Source: Permianibacter sp046297695
GTDB taxonomy: Bacteria; Pseudomonadota; Gammaproteobacteria; Enterobacterales; Permianibacteraceae
NCBI GenBank assembly: GCA_046297695.1
Contig: JBKBHF010000042.1
Coordinates: 1-36,874 of the forward strand
DNA length: 36,874 nucleotides
Direction of reading: 5' to 3'
Shown here piece after piece: positions 23,651-32,023 of the stretch. Each line of letters begins with the position of its first letter. Positions within the stretch are counted from its first letter, which is position 1. A program made the position numbers and the translations under genes. Under the pieces are notes generated by a model that did not search any database, had not been told where the DNA came from, and saw only the letters and a list, made by a program, of their open reading frames with translations.

Positions 23651-24160
23651 TCAATGCTGATGCTTGTTGTCGTGGCTGTGCGAATGCTCCGGCTTCTCAT
23701 GGCTGTGATCATGGCCATGATCGTGACCGGCTTTCGTGCCATGAGCGTGATCTGCGACGGCCTTTTTGCGCAGCGGCTGGAACTTGGCCTGCACTGGCTT
23801 CTGGCCCGGTACGTTCAGCACCACGACCACTTGCATGTCCTCGCTGCGCTCATAGCTGCCGGTACCAGTCAATTTGTTACCGCCAGCGGCAGCCAGCTTC
23901 AGCTGACTGGTTTTCTTGTTGGCGAGCACGGTGACATTGGCGCTGATGCCATCCGATTTCTGGTCAACAAAGGCATGGTCGGTCAGGTACGCATCCATGC
24001 CCTTGTCGGTCAGCACCAGCTCGATGTGGTATTGCGCGGCCATGCGCAGCTGGCCACCGTGCGGCGCTTTTTGTTGATCGAGCCAATTGTCGTCATGAGC
24101 GATAGCGAAGCTGCTGGTGAACAGCGCGCAGGCGCTGAGCAGTAGGTGTTTCAGCTGCAT
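23651..24160 (-). CDS. Histidine-rich periplasmic protein of the metal-efflux locus
   Basis: A 169-residue exported protein: the signal peptide MQLKHLLLSACALFTSSFAIA is followed by a mature domain of about 110 residues with a beta-rich look. A C-terminal tail of about 32 residues is dominated by His, Asp, Glu and Lys (HDHGHDHSHEKPEHSHSHD). Such tails bind divalent metals such as zinc, nickel, cobalt or copper. The mature N-terminus (HDDNWLDQQKAPHGGQLRMA) is also His-bearing. The ATG at 24160 has AGGAG about 8 nt upstream. It lies 221 nt downstream of the CzcA-like pump gene, separated from it by a palindromic repeat. A periplasmic metal buffer or donor for the pump is an inference from tail and context. 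Confidence 0.85.
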   Translation of the reverse strand: MQLKHLLLSACALFTSSFAIAHDDNWLDQQKAPHGGQLRMAAQYHIELVLTDKGMDAYLTDHAFVDQKSDGISANVTVLANKKTSQLKLAAAGGNKLTGTGSYERSEDMQVVVVLNVPGQKPVQAKFQPLRKKAVADHAHGTKAGHDHGHDHSHEKPEHSHSHDNKHQH

Positions 24161-24216
24161 GATTAAACTCCTGTTGATGCGGGTAGATGAAGTGAAAGGT
24201 TTGGCAGGTTTGGGTC

Positions 24217-24311
24217 CGGCAACTCTCCCCTCCCAACCTCTCCCTTTACAGCGGGAGGCGCTGAGTGTTCCCTCCCCTGTCAAGGGGAGGGCTAGGGTGG
24301 GGTAGTTGCCG
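24217..24311. repeat. Palindromic interspersed repeat (CCCTCCCC type)
   Basis: The arms CGGCAACT (24217-24224) and AGTTGCCG (24304-24311) are perfect terminal inverted repeats, and about 29 nt of each arm are imperfectly complementary (left TCCCCTCCCAACC, right GGGTGGGG). An inner hairpin CCCTCCCCT/AGGGGAGGG with a GTCA loop lies at 24270-24291. Sequences of this composition and layout are, to my knowledge, scattered in many copies through proteobacterial intergenic regions. It sits between the pump gene and the His-rich gene, so it could act on the operon's RNA. Its 95-bp size and terminal inverted repeats resemble a MITE, but no target duplication was identified. Confidence 0.65.
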
Positions 24312-24381
24312 CACGAGACCGTGCTCGCATGACGCTGCCGTGAAAAAACGCCGATCGGAAATAAACGCAGCGGAGTCCACA

Positions 24382-27300
24382 TCAGAACGTCTCCTTGTTG
24401 CCTTCGGCCAGCAATTTGCGCAGCGGCTTCTCGCCGACCAGCAAAAAAGCGACCGGTGTCACCAGCGTGTCGAGCAGGGTTGAGCTGATCAGGCCGCCGA
24501 AGATCACCACGGCGACCGGATGCAGGATTTCCTTGCCCGGCTCGCCGGCGGACAGCACCAGCGGGATCAGCGCGAACGCTGCAGTCAATGCCGTCATCAG
24601 CACCGGCGTCAGCCGTTCCAGCGAGCCGCGGATGACCATCTGCGGGCCGAACGGTTCGCCTTCGTGTGCGCACAGGTTCAGGTAGTGACTGACTTTCAGG
24701 ATGCCGTTGCGGGCGCTGATACCGGCCAGCGTAATGAAACCGATCAGGCTCGCGACTGACAGCGGCTGATCGGCCAGATACAGCGCGATGATGCTGCCCA
24801 CCAACGCCAGCGGAATGTTGGCCATGATCAGCAAGGTCAGCGTGGTCGAGCGGTAACGGCTGTACAGCACGAGGAAAATCAGCGCCAGTGACACCAGCGA
24901 CAGCAGGGCGATCAAACGCGTCGCCTGCTCCTGGGCCTGGAACTGTCCTTCCAGCGCCATGCTGTAACCGTTCGGCAACGGGTAGCGATCCATCACTGCG
25001 CGGATGTCGGCGACCACCGCCGACAGCGCGCGGCCATCGGTGTTGGCGGACAGCACGATGCGCCGGCGCGATTGCTCGCGACCGATCTGGTTCGGGCCAT
25101 CGGTCTCGCGAATGCTCGCCACTTCGGTCAACGGCACATAGCCTTTCGGCGTTGCGATCAGCAAGCGCGACAGACCATCGGCGTTGCGGTAGCTGTCGTC
25201 GACGCGTACCACCAAATCGTAGCGACGGTTGCCGTCAACCAGCTGGCTGATATGTTCGCCGCCCACCAACTGCTCCAGCGAACGCAGCACCTGTGCCGGC
25301 GACACGCCGAGCGCGGCCGCGCGGGCGTAATCGAGCTGCACTTGCAGCTGCGGTACCCGCACCTGCCGTTCGACACTCAAATCGACCACGCCGGGGATCT
25401 GGCCGAGCTGCTCGCGCAGGCCTTCGGCAAGACCGCGCAGGCTGTCCAGATCATCACCGAAAATCTTGACCGCGATTTCAGCGCGAACGCCTGACAACAG
25501 GTGATCGAGCCGGTGCGAGATCGGTTGACCGATGCTGACGCTGGCCGGCAACTGCACCAGCCGGCTGCGGATGTCGGCGATCACGGCCTCGCGGTCGCGT
25601 TCGCTGTCCTGCAGATCGACATCGAGTTCGCTGTAATGGACGCCTTCGGCATGTTCGTCCATTTCGGCGCGGCCGGTGCGACGGCCGACGGTGAGCACTT
25701 CCGGGACTTGCAGAATCAGTTTTTCCGCCAGCGTGCCGACCCGGTTCGATTCTTCCAGCGACACGCCGGGCTTCATCAGCAGGTTGATGGTCAGCGTGCC
25801 TTCGTTGAATGGCGGCAGGAAACTGCGCGACAGGAACGGCACCAGCGCGGTCGCCACCAGCACCAGCGCTGCGGCGCTCAGCAACACCGGTTTCGGGTGG
25901 GCAAAGCTCCAGCGCAGCAGCGCTTCGTCGCGCGCTTTCAGCCAGCGCACCAATCGGCTGTCGTCGTGCTCCGGCTTGCCCTGACTGCGGGCAGCCACTT
26001 TCGGCAGCAGCCACGACGACAGCACCGGCGTCACCGTCATCGACACCAGCAAGCTCGCGAGCACCGACACGATGTAGGCAATACCGAGCGGCACGAACAA
26101 GCGGCCCTCGATGCCGGGCAAGGCAAACAGTGGCACGAATACCAGCACGACGATTGCCGTCGCGTAAACAATGCCGGAGCGCACTTCGACCGAAGCATCG
26201 CGGACGACTTTCAGGATGCTGTCGCTGCCGCGCTGACGCAGCCGGCGCAGAATGTTCTCGACATCGACCACCGCGTCATCGACCAGCTCGCCGACCGCAA
26301 TTGCGATGCCACCCAGCGTCATCGTGTTGATGGTCAGGCCGAGCCAGCTGAACACGACCAGCGTCACCGCAATCGACAGCGGGATCGCGGTCAGGGAGAT
26401 CAGCGTCGTGCGCGCACTCATCAGGAACGCGACCAGCACCACCAGCACCATCAGCGCGCCGTCGCGCAGCGCTTCCTGCACGTTGCTGACCGAGGCCTCG
26501 ATGAACGTGGCCTGCCGGAACAGCACCTCGGCCGGCTTGACGCCTTCGGCGCGGCTTTGGTTGAACCGGGCAAGCTCGGCTTCGACGGCCGCGTTCAGTT
26601 TGAGGGTGTCGGCGCCGGGCTGCTTCTGCACCGACAGGATCACGGCTGGCGCACCATTGAAGCTGGCGTCACCGCGTTTCGGTTTGGCTGCGAGGCTCAC
26701 CTCCGCGACTTGCATCAACAGCACCGGATGCTCGTCGCGGTGGGCGACCACCAGCCGGCGCAGATCCTCGAGCGAGGTGTTGCGGCCCTGGTGCCGGATC
26801 AGGTACTCGCGACCGCTTTGATCGAGAAAACCGCCGCTGGTGTTCTGACCGAAGTCCTGCAGCGCTTCCGACAGTTCGGCCAGTGAAATGCCCAGTGCAC
26901 TGAGCCGCTGCGGATCCGGCGTGACCCGGTATTCCCGCACCTGACCGCCGATCGGAATCACCTGCGCGACGCCGTGAAGCGCGAGCAAGCGCGGCCGCAG
27001 ATCGTATTCCGCCAGTTCACGCAGCTGCATCGCATCGACGCCATCGGCACTGAGCGCGATCAGCAGGATCTCGCCCATGATCGACGAGATCGGGCCGAGC
27101 TGCGGGCTGACGTCGGCCGGCAGTTGCTCGCGCGCGCTCTGCAGTTTTTCCGCGACCAGTTGCCGGTTGCGGTAAATCTCGGTGCCCCAGTCGAACTCGA
27201 CATAGATGACCGACAGGCCGATACCGGACACCGAGCGCACCCGGGTCACGCCCGGCATGCCGTTCAGCGCCGACTCAAGCGGGAAGCTGACGAATTGCTC

Positions 27301-27483
27301 GACTTCTTCCGGCGCCATGCCGGCGGCTTCGGTCATCACGGTGACGGTCGGCCGGTTCAGATCCGGAAACACATCGACCGGCAGCCGTTGCAGCGAGACC
27401 AAGCCACCGATCAGCAGCAGCGCCGCCAGCACCAGCACGAACAGACGCTGGCGCAAGCTGATGTCAACAATCTGGTTGAACAT
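24382..27483 (-). CDS. Heavy-metal efflux RND permease (CzcA/CusA family)
   Basis: This 1033-residue inner-membrane pump exports divalent or monovalent metal ions using the proton gradient. It has the RND layout: TM1 at about 13-32, a first periplasmic loop (about 33-335), TM2-6, a second large loop and six more helices. The HME motif in TM4 is GELVDDAVVDVENI, with Asp402, Asp403, Asp407 and Glu409; this DD-AVVDVEN form differs from classical CzcA (VDGAVVIVEN). Conserved PTVTVMTEAAGMAPEEVEQ and GVTRVRSVSGIGLSVIYVEFDWG support the HME group. It starts 11 nt after the adaptor gene and is the third member of a tolC-adaptor-pump operon. The metal cannot be assigned. Confidence 0.93.
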   Translation of the reverse strand: MFNQIVDISLRQRLFVLVLAALLLIGGLVSLQRLPVDVFPDLNRPTVTVMTEAAGMAPEEVEQFVSFPLESALNGMPGVTRVRSVSGIGLSVIYVEFDWGTEIYRNRQLVAEKLQSAREQLPADVSPQLGPISSIMGEILLIALSADGVDAMQLRELAEYDLRPRLLALHGVAQVIPIGGQVREYRVTPDPQRLSALGISLAELSEALQDFGQNTSGGFLDQSGREYLIRHQGRNTSLEDLRRLVVAHRDEHPVLLMQVAEVSLAAKPKRGDASFNGAPAVILSVQKQPGADTLKLNAAVEAELARFNQSRAEGVKPAEVLFRQATFIEASVSNVQEALRDGALMVLVVLVAFLMSARTTLISLTAIPLSIAVTLVVFSWLGLTINTMTLGGIAIAVGELVDDAVVDVENILRRLRQRGSDSILKVVRDASVEVRSGIVYATAIVVLVFVPLFALPGIEGRLFVPLGIAYIVSVLASLLVSMTVTPVLSSWLLPKVAARSQGKPEHDDSRLVRWLKARDEALLRWSFAHPKPVLLSAAALVLVATALVPFLSRSFLPPFNEGTLTINLLMKPGVSLEESNRVGTLAEKLILQVPEVLTVGRRTGRAEMDEHAEGVHYSELDVDLQDSERDREAVIADIRSRLVQLPASVSIGQPISHRLDHLLSGVRAEIAVKIFGDDLDSLRGLAEGLREQLGQIPGVVDLSVERQVRVPQLQVQLDYARAAALGVSPAQVLRSLEQLVGGEHISQLVDGNRRYDLVVRVDDSYRNADGLSRLLIATPKGYVPLTEVASIRETDGPNQIGREQSRRRIVLSANTDGRALSAVVADIRAVMDRYPLPNGYSMALEGQFQAQEQATRLIALLSLVSLALIFLVLYSRYRSTTLTLLIMANIPLALVGSIIALYLADQPLSVASLIGFITLAGISARNGILKVSHYLNLCAHEGEPFGPQMVIRGSLERLTPVLMTALTAAFALIPLVLSAGEPGKEILHPVAVVIFGGLISSTLLDTLVTPVAFLLVGEKPLRKLLAEGNKETF

Positions 27484-27494
27484 GAGCGTCTCCG

Positions 27495-29207
27495 TCAGCG
27501 GACTTGTTGCAGCAGCGAGGCGCCGCTGATGACCACCCGATCACCATCGTGCAGGCCATCGCTGATCAGTGCCCGGTTGTCCGGCAGCGGTTCACTGCTG
27601 ACCGCGACCAGTTTGAACTGCTCGGGTGCGATCTTGATCAGCACGGTCGGCCGGCCATCGTCACCGCGCAGCAGCGCCGACTGCGGCACCGAGGCGCCGC
27701 GTTGCCGATCGCTGCTTTGCGCCAGCACGGTGCCGATGGCGCCGGTGGCGAGTTCACGGGCATTGCCGATCACCTGGAATTGCACCGGCACCGCCTGATC
27801 ACGCAGCTTGCGGCCGACGCCGAGCAATTTGAGCGGAAACTCTTTGCCGTTGTGGACAAACACGGCCTGCTGCACCGAACGCAGGTAACGGTCGTCGTAG
27901 GCGGCGGCTTCCACTGCGAGCGTGTCGTTGCTGATGATTTCGAACACGGTGTTGCCGGCTTCGATTTGCGCGCCGGCGATAACCGCAGCTTCACTGATGA
28001 CACCGCTGATCGGCGCGCGCAGTGGCAGCTTGGCGTGCAGCGAGGCCTGCAGGGCTTCGCGCTGGCCGCGCAGCCCGGCGACTTCGACTTCGGCTTGATC
28101 CAGTTCCCGGCGCGGCACGCTGTCGCGAATGCCGCTGAGCCGCTGCAGGCGCTTTTCCGCGGCCACCAGCGCCGCTTCCACGCGCGCCAGTTCGCCGGTC
28201 ATGCTGGCGCGTTCGGCTTGGCTCAAAACCGGCTCGAGCAGCGCCAGCGTGTCGCCGGCTTTGACCGTGCTGCCGAGCGTCGGCAAGCGCTTGCCCACCG
28301 GCACGATGCGGCCCGTCTGCGGCGCCTGCACCAGACCGCTGCCATTCGGATCGGCAATGACCTGACCGTTCAGGCGCAGGCTGATCGCGTGTTCGCCAAT
28401 ACGGATTTGTTCGGTACGGACGTTGAGCAGCCGCTGCACCGATTTCGGCACAAACAGACTGCCGTCCGGCATCCGGCGCGGCGCATCGCCGGAGGCGATG
28501 CTGACTGTCTGCGCTTCGTCACCGTGGCTGTGGCCGTCACTGGCGTCGCCGCCTGCATGCGCATCGTGGCTGGCAAGTGGCGACAGCATTGCGCCTAGCA
28601 ACCACAGCCCCGGCAGGATCGCTGCGCGCTGGCGTCGGCGATAAAACCACAGCGCGACCGCGCCGATCGGCAGCAACAGCAAGAACCACCACCAACGCGA
28701 GGCATGGCTGTGCGCGTCGTCGGCGTGTTCCGGGATCTGCAATTCGCCGCTGAGCAGATCAGCGCCGTTATCGGTGATGACGGTCAGCACGATGACATGA
28801 CTGCCGTGAGCCAGCGGCGCCGTCAGCGCATGGTGGTAAGTGCCGGGCTCAACGGTTTCCAGCGCAAGGGTCTGTTCACCGAGCTGCAGTTGCAGTTCGG
28901 CTTGCAGCGGCGCATTGCTGGCACTGTCATCCAGCCAGAGCAGCAATTGTTCGTCAGTGGCGGCCAGCACCGCTTCGGCGAATTCACCCTGCAGCGTGGC
29001 GCGGGCGCCATTGCTCACCGGGGCGATGGCGGCTGGTGCTTCGTCGCCGTGATCTTCACCGCCGTGGCCGTGGGCGCGGCCGGGCAGCAGCGCGACGACA
29101 AGGCTGAGCGCGGTGGCGAACAAAAACGAGGACAGCATCGGGCGTCGAGTCATGGTGGCTTGACCCAAAAAATGAGCGGTGTGGGTGGTTGGGGAATGAG
29201 CGGTCAT
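27495..29207 (-). CDS. RND periplasmic adaptor with extended N-terminal domain (CzcB/CusB-like)
   Basis: This 570-residue membrane-fusion protein links the RND pump to its outer-membrane channel. A hydrophobic segment at about 24-42 is followed by a His-rich HGHGGEDHGDE, an Ig-like or FixH-like domain (about 60-150), another His patch (HADDAHSHASR), a membrane helix (about 170-187, WWWFLLLLPIGAVALWF) with basic flank, and a second His patch (HAGGDASDGHSHGDE). Then comes the usual adaptor: lipoyl halves, coiled-coil hairpin (about 310-380) and barrel. Ordinary adaptors are about 400 residues, so the first ~200 residues are an added module. The ATG at 29207 overlaps the tolC-like stop (ATGA) and has GGGAG 7 nt upstream. 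Met19 is an alternative start. Confidence 0.88.
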   Translation of the reverse strand: MTAHSPTTHTAHFLGQATMTRRPMLSSFLFATALSLVVALLPGRAHGHGGEDHGDEAPAAIAPVSNGARATLQGEFAEAVLAATDEQLLLWLDDSASNAPLQAELQLQLGEQTLALETVEPGTYHHALTAPLAHGSHVIVLTVITDNGADLLSGELQIPEHADDAHSHASRWWWFLLLLPIGAVALWFYRRRQRAAILPGLWLLGAMLSPLASHDAHAGGDASDGHSHGDEAQTVSIASGDAPRRMPDGSLFVPKSVQRLLNVRTEQIRIGEHAISLRLNGQVIADPNGSGLVQAPQTGRIVPVGKRLPTLGSTVKAGDTLALLEPVLSQAERASMTGELARVEAALVAAEKRLQRLSGIRDSVPRRELDQAEVEVAGLRGQREALQASLHAKLPLRAPISGVISEAAVIAGAQIEAGNTVFEIISNDTLAVEAAAYDDRYLRSVQQAVFVHNGKEFPLKLLGVGRKLRDQAVPVQFQVIGNARELATGAIGTVLAQSSDRQRGASVPQSALLRGDDGRPTVLIKIAPEQFKLVAVSSEPLPDNRALISDGLHDGDRVVISGASLLQQVR

Positions 29208-30415
29208 GGCAGCACTCCCTCGGCGAGCAGCAGCCGGGCGAGGGCGCCGCGAAGCTGCTGTTTGGCTTGTGACAGGCTTTCGTGGCTGTCGAACAGCCGC
29301 TGTTGCTGGCGCAGCAGTTCCGCCAGCGGCAACTCGCCGGCGGCGAAGGCGGCTTGCGCGTGTTGCCAGCTTTGCTGGTTCAGCTGCAGCTGCCGTTCGG
29401 CCAGTGCGCGTTGCTGCGTGCTGCGCTCGTAATGACGGCGTGCCTGTTGCTGCGCTTGCAACAGTTGTTGCTGCAGTTGCTGCGCTTCGGCTTCGGCGCT
29501 GAGCCGTTCGGCGTCGGCGCTGGCGGCTGCTTGTTCGCGCTGGCTGCCGGCAAACAGCGGCACACTGAACCGGATGCCGGCGCTGTCGACGCGCTCATCG
29601 AGCAGCGGATCTTCCTCGCGTTTCATCAGCAGGCTCAATTCGGCATCACCGCTGTAGCGCCGCTCGAACCGCGCTTCGGCGGCAGCGGCCTGCGCTCGCG
29701 CCAGTGCCTGTTGCAGTTGCGGATGTTGCTGCAGATCGCCGGGCAGTGGTGCCAACGCGCTTTCCAGGGTTTCATCAAATCCCGGCAGATTGCCGACCCG
29801 CAGTTGCCAGGCGTCACGCGCTTCGTCAGCCAGTTGTTCGGCGCTAAGCAACGCGGCGTTGGCGGCCAGTGCTTCGCTGCTGGCCAGCAGCGCGTCGGTG
29901 CGGGCGAGTTCGCCGGCGTCCACTTTGGCGTCAACGTTGCGCGCCAGCGCTTGCGCGACCGTCAGCCGCTGCTGGCTGAGCTGCAGCGCCTCGTCGCGGT
30001 AGCGCCGTTCGCTGTCGACGGTCAGCAGTTCGGCGGCCAGCGTCAGCCGCAGCCAGCGCGCCTCGGCATCGATGACGTCCGCTTGCGCGTTGGCTTGTTG
30101 CTGGCGGTCGCCACGTTGCCGCGCCAGCGGCAGGGCGATTTCCAGTTCGGTTTCGCGGCCGGCACCGTCACGCTCATCGAGTCGTGACAGTGCGATACGG
30201 GGCGCGTCAGAAAGCCAACCGTCGGCGCGGGATTTACCGGCGCGGGCAGCGTCCGCGCGTGCACTGAGCGCCTGCGCTTGCGGGTGGCGTTGCCAATAGG
30301 CATCGAGCGCTGTCTGCAGCGTACTGCCGGCGAATGCCGGCGAGCTGCCGAGCGATAGCAGCAGCAATAGGCTCGTGCGTTTCGCGTTCAGGCGAAAAAA
30401 AGCAGGGCAAAACAT
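29204..30415 (-). CDS. TolC-family outer-membrane efflux protein (CzcC/CusC-like)
   Basis: A 403-residue outer-membrane channel subunit, the exit duct of the metal pump. It has a signal peptide (LLLLLSLGSSPAFA, ending near residue 29) and then two repeats of the OEP domain with long Ala/Gln/Leu-rich helices (LQTALDAYWQRHPQAQALSARADAARA; RRYRDEALQLSQQRLTVAQALA; AAFAAGELPLAELLRQQQRLFDSHESL). Beta-strand segments such as SAGIRFSVPLFAGSQREQA complete the fold. The ATG at 30415 has GAGG 5 nt upstream; an in-frame TTG at 30433 is less likely. It is the first of the three structural genes and ends in an ATGA overlap with the adaptor. Confidence 0.9.
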   Translation of the reverse strand: MFCPAFFRLNAKRTSLLLLLSLGSSPAFAGSTLQTALDAYWQRHPQAQALSARADAARAGKSRADGWLSDAPRIALSRLDERDGAGRETELEIALPLARQRGDRQQQANAQADVIDAEARWLRLTLAAELLTVDSERRYRDEALQLSQQRLTVAQALARNVDAKVDAGELARTDALLASSEALAANAALLSAEQLADEARDAWQLRVGNLPGFDETLESALAPLPGDLQQHPQLQQALARAQAAAAEARFERRYSGDAELSLLMKREEDPLLDERVDSAGIRFSVPLFAGSQREQAAASADAERLSAEAEAQQLQQQLLQAQQQARRHYERSTQQRALAERQLQLNQQSWQHAQAAFAAGELPLAELLRQQQRLFDSHESLSQAKQQLRGALARLLLAEGVLP

Positions 30416-30447
30416 GACAGCCTCGTCAATCAATCAGGACAGGGTGT

Positions 30448-30461
30448 GCGCCGATCGGCGC
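30448..30461. repeat. 14-bp perfect palindrome upstream of the metal-efflux genes
   Basis: GCGCCGATCGGCGC is a perfect palindrome in the 89-nt gap between the Cys/His-rich gene and the TolC-like gene, about 35 nt before the TolC ATG. It could be an operator or part of a weak terminator. No T-run follows, and no regulator is encoded nearby, so the role is unknown. Confidence 0.3.
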
Positions 30462-30504
30462 CTGTCTCGCAGGCAGCCGGGATGACGGCACACACGGCAC
30501 CGGA

Positions 30505-30927
30505 TCAGAGCGAGGATGTTCGGGGTGGGCGGTTCAGATCGTGGGAGAAGCCGGCGCGTTGACCGGCGTTGGCGCTGACGAGGTGTTCGGCGCCGGGGCT
30601 GGCTTGTTGCTGCGGCAGTGCGGTGAGCACGACGGCCGAGCAGTGTTCATCACATTGGCCGCAATGCTGGCAGTCGCCAGATGCTTCAGTTGCATCCGCA
30701 TCCACCGGATCGGCGGCAGTCATGGCGCTGTGATGCGATGAGTGCTCGGCATGACCGCCGTGATGCCCGCTGATCTTGGTGTGTTCTGCGTGGGGATCGC
30801 CGTCGCCGGTTTGCATGGCGACAGCGGTACCGCCTTGGCCGGCGCAGGCAAGCGCATGCGGCAACGCCGCGCTCAGGCGCGGTGCCAGCATGGCGAGCAG
30901 CAACAGGATCAGGGCGGACGTTCTCAT
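30505..30927 (-). CDS. Secreted Cys/His-rich protein, possibly DUF2946-like
   Basis: A 140-residue exported protein: the signal peptide MRTSALILLLLAMLAPRLSA ends near residue 20. The mature part is rich in His (HAEHTKISGHHGGHAEHSSHHSAM) and has a four-Cys cluster, CQHCGQCDEHCS, followed by a helix-like stretch and the tail FSHDLNRPPRTSSL. The pattern of a short exported protein with CxxC pairs and a PPR end recalls DUF2946-type proteins found near copper and metal efflux genes; that assignment is tentative. The ATG at 30927 is preferred to an in-frame TTG at 30936. It lies 89 nt upstream of the TolC-like gene on the same strand and fits as the first gene of the metal locus. Confidence 0.75.
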   Translation of the reverse strand: MRTSALILLLLAMLAPRLSAALPHALACAGQGGTAVAMQTGDGDPHAEHTKISGHHGGHAEHSSHHSAMTAADPVDADATEASGDCQHCGQCDEHCSAVVLTALPQQQASPGAEHLVSANAGQRAGFSHDLNRPPRTSSL

Positions 30928-30987
30928 AGGCGGCAAGGATACGCGCCGGTTTTGCCGGTGGGCAAGGCCTTCCCACGTGGCAAGCTT

Positions 30988-31000
30988 GGCAAAATTTGCC
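30988..31000. repeat. Short AT-centred inverted repeat upstream of the Cys/His-rich gene
   Basis: GGCAAA-A-TTTGCC is a perfect 6-bp dyad about 60 nt upstream of the Cys/His-rich gene and about 35 nt after the LOG gene stop. It might be a regulator site for the metal locus or mark the 3' end of the LOG transcript. Neither role can be supported further. Confidence 0.25.
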
Positions 31001-31034
31001 CCAGCGGAGTCCCCGATCCGACCGCCAGGCCAGT

Positions 31035-31943
31035 TCAGTCACCGCCGTTGAGCGGGTAGCGCTGGTAGAAGTCGGCGATCTGTTCGAACGCCTGCTCGGC
31101 GCTGTCGGCGTAGCTGAACAGTTGCAGATCGCGCCGGTTGATCACGCCTTCTTCGGCCAGTGCCTCGAAATTGATGATGCGGTTCCAGTACTGGCTGCCG
31201 ACCAGGATGATCGGCATCCGGGTGACCCGGCCGGTCTGGCGTAGCGTCAGCGTTTCAAACAGTTCATCGAGTGTGCCGAAGCCGCCGGGGAAAATCACGA
31301 TGGCGCGAGCGCGCATCAGGAAATGCATTTTCCGGATCGCGAAATAATGAAACTGGAAGCTGAACCGCGGCGTGGTGAACGGGTTCGGGTGCTGCTCGGT
31401 CGGCAGCACGATATTGAGGCCGATGCTGTCGGCACCGGCGTCAAAGGCGCCGCGATTGCAGGCTTCCATGATGCCGGGACCGCCACCGGTGACGATGTGG
31501 CAGGGAAAGCCGAAGCGCTGTTCACCGTCGCGCGCGACTTTGCCGGCGAGCGCGTGCGCCATGTCGTAGTACGCGCTCTTTTCCAGCAGCCGTTCGGCGA
31601 TGGCGAGTTCATCGAGCAGATCGCGGTTGTCGTGATCCTGCTTCAACGCCGCTTTCAGGGCGCTGACCCGCACCTGCATCTGATCGCGGGTGCCGATGCG
31701 GGCGCTGCCGAACATCACGATGGTGTGTTCGACGCCGGCGTTGTCGAGCAGATCGTCGAATTTCATCCATTCCAGCATCAACCGGACGGCGCGGGTGTCG
31801 TCCGACAGCAGGTAATCGTCGTCGGCAAATGCGAGCCGATAGGTCGGCGATTCCGTCTGTTCGGTGTTCTGGCACTGCCTGGCGGCACGCAGGGTTTCTT
31901 TTGCAGTGGGGTACACGCGTTTGCGGGTGCGCGATTTGGCCAT
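31035..31943 (-). CDS. LOG-family protein (nucleotide phosphoribohydrolase type)
   Basis: LOG-family enzymes cleave the N-glycosidic bond of nucleoside 5'-monophosphates; plant LOG activates cytokinins, and bacterial PpnN degrades purine nucleotides. The 302-residue protein has the paired family motifs GGGPGIMEACNRGAF (153-167) and FPGGFGTLDELFE (218-230), which form the Rossmann phosphate-binding and catalytic site, with an Arg/Lys segment between them (AIRKMHFLMRARA). The N-terminal 70 residues are an extra basic/helical region not present in short LOG proteins. The ATG at 31943 is chosen because the family similarity starts just after it; a 14-residue extension is possible. It is probably cytoplasmic and transcribed alone or after the gene at 32024. 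Confidence 0.88.
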   Translation of the reverse strand: MAKSRTRKRVYPTAKETLRAARQCQNTEQTESPTYRLAFADDDYLLSDDTRAVRLMLEWMKFDDLLDNAGVEHTIVMFGSARIGTRDQMQVRVSALKAALKQDHDNRDLLDELAIAERLLEKSAYYDMAHALAGKVARDGEQRFGFPCHIVTGGGPGIMEACNRGAFDAGADSIGLNIVLPTEQHPNPFTTPRFSFQFHYFAIRKMHFLMRARAIVIFPGGFGTLDELFETLTLRQTGRVTRMPIILVGSQYWNRIINFEALAEEGVINRRDLQLFSYADSAEQAFEQIADFYQRYPLNGGD

Positions 31944-32023
31944 GACGATGATCTCTTGCGGACAAACACGGCCCGGGGCAAGCACGACACCGCGCCACAG
32001 CAGCGCGCCGTGATGGGCGTTGC

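Noticed and set aside
25501..26886. 461-codon plus-strand open frame opposite the RND pump gene
   Set aside because: It is His/Arg/Gln-rich with no family pattern and is antisense to a pump gene with clear motifs throughout.
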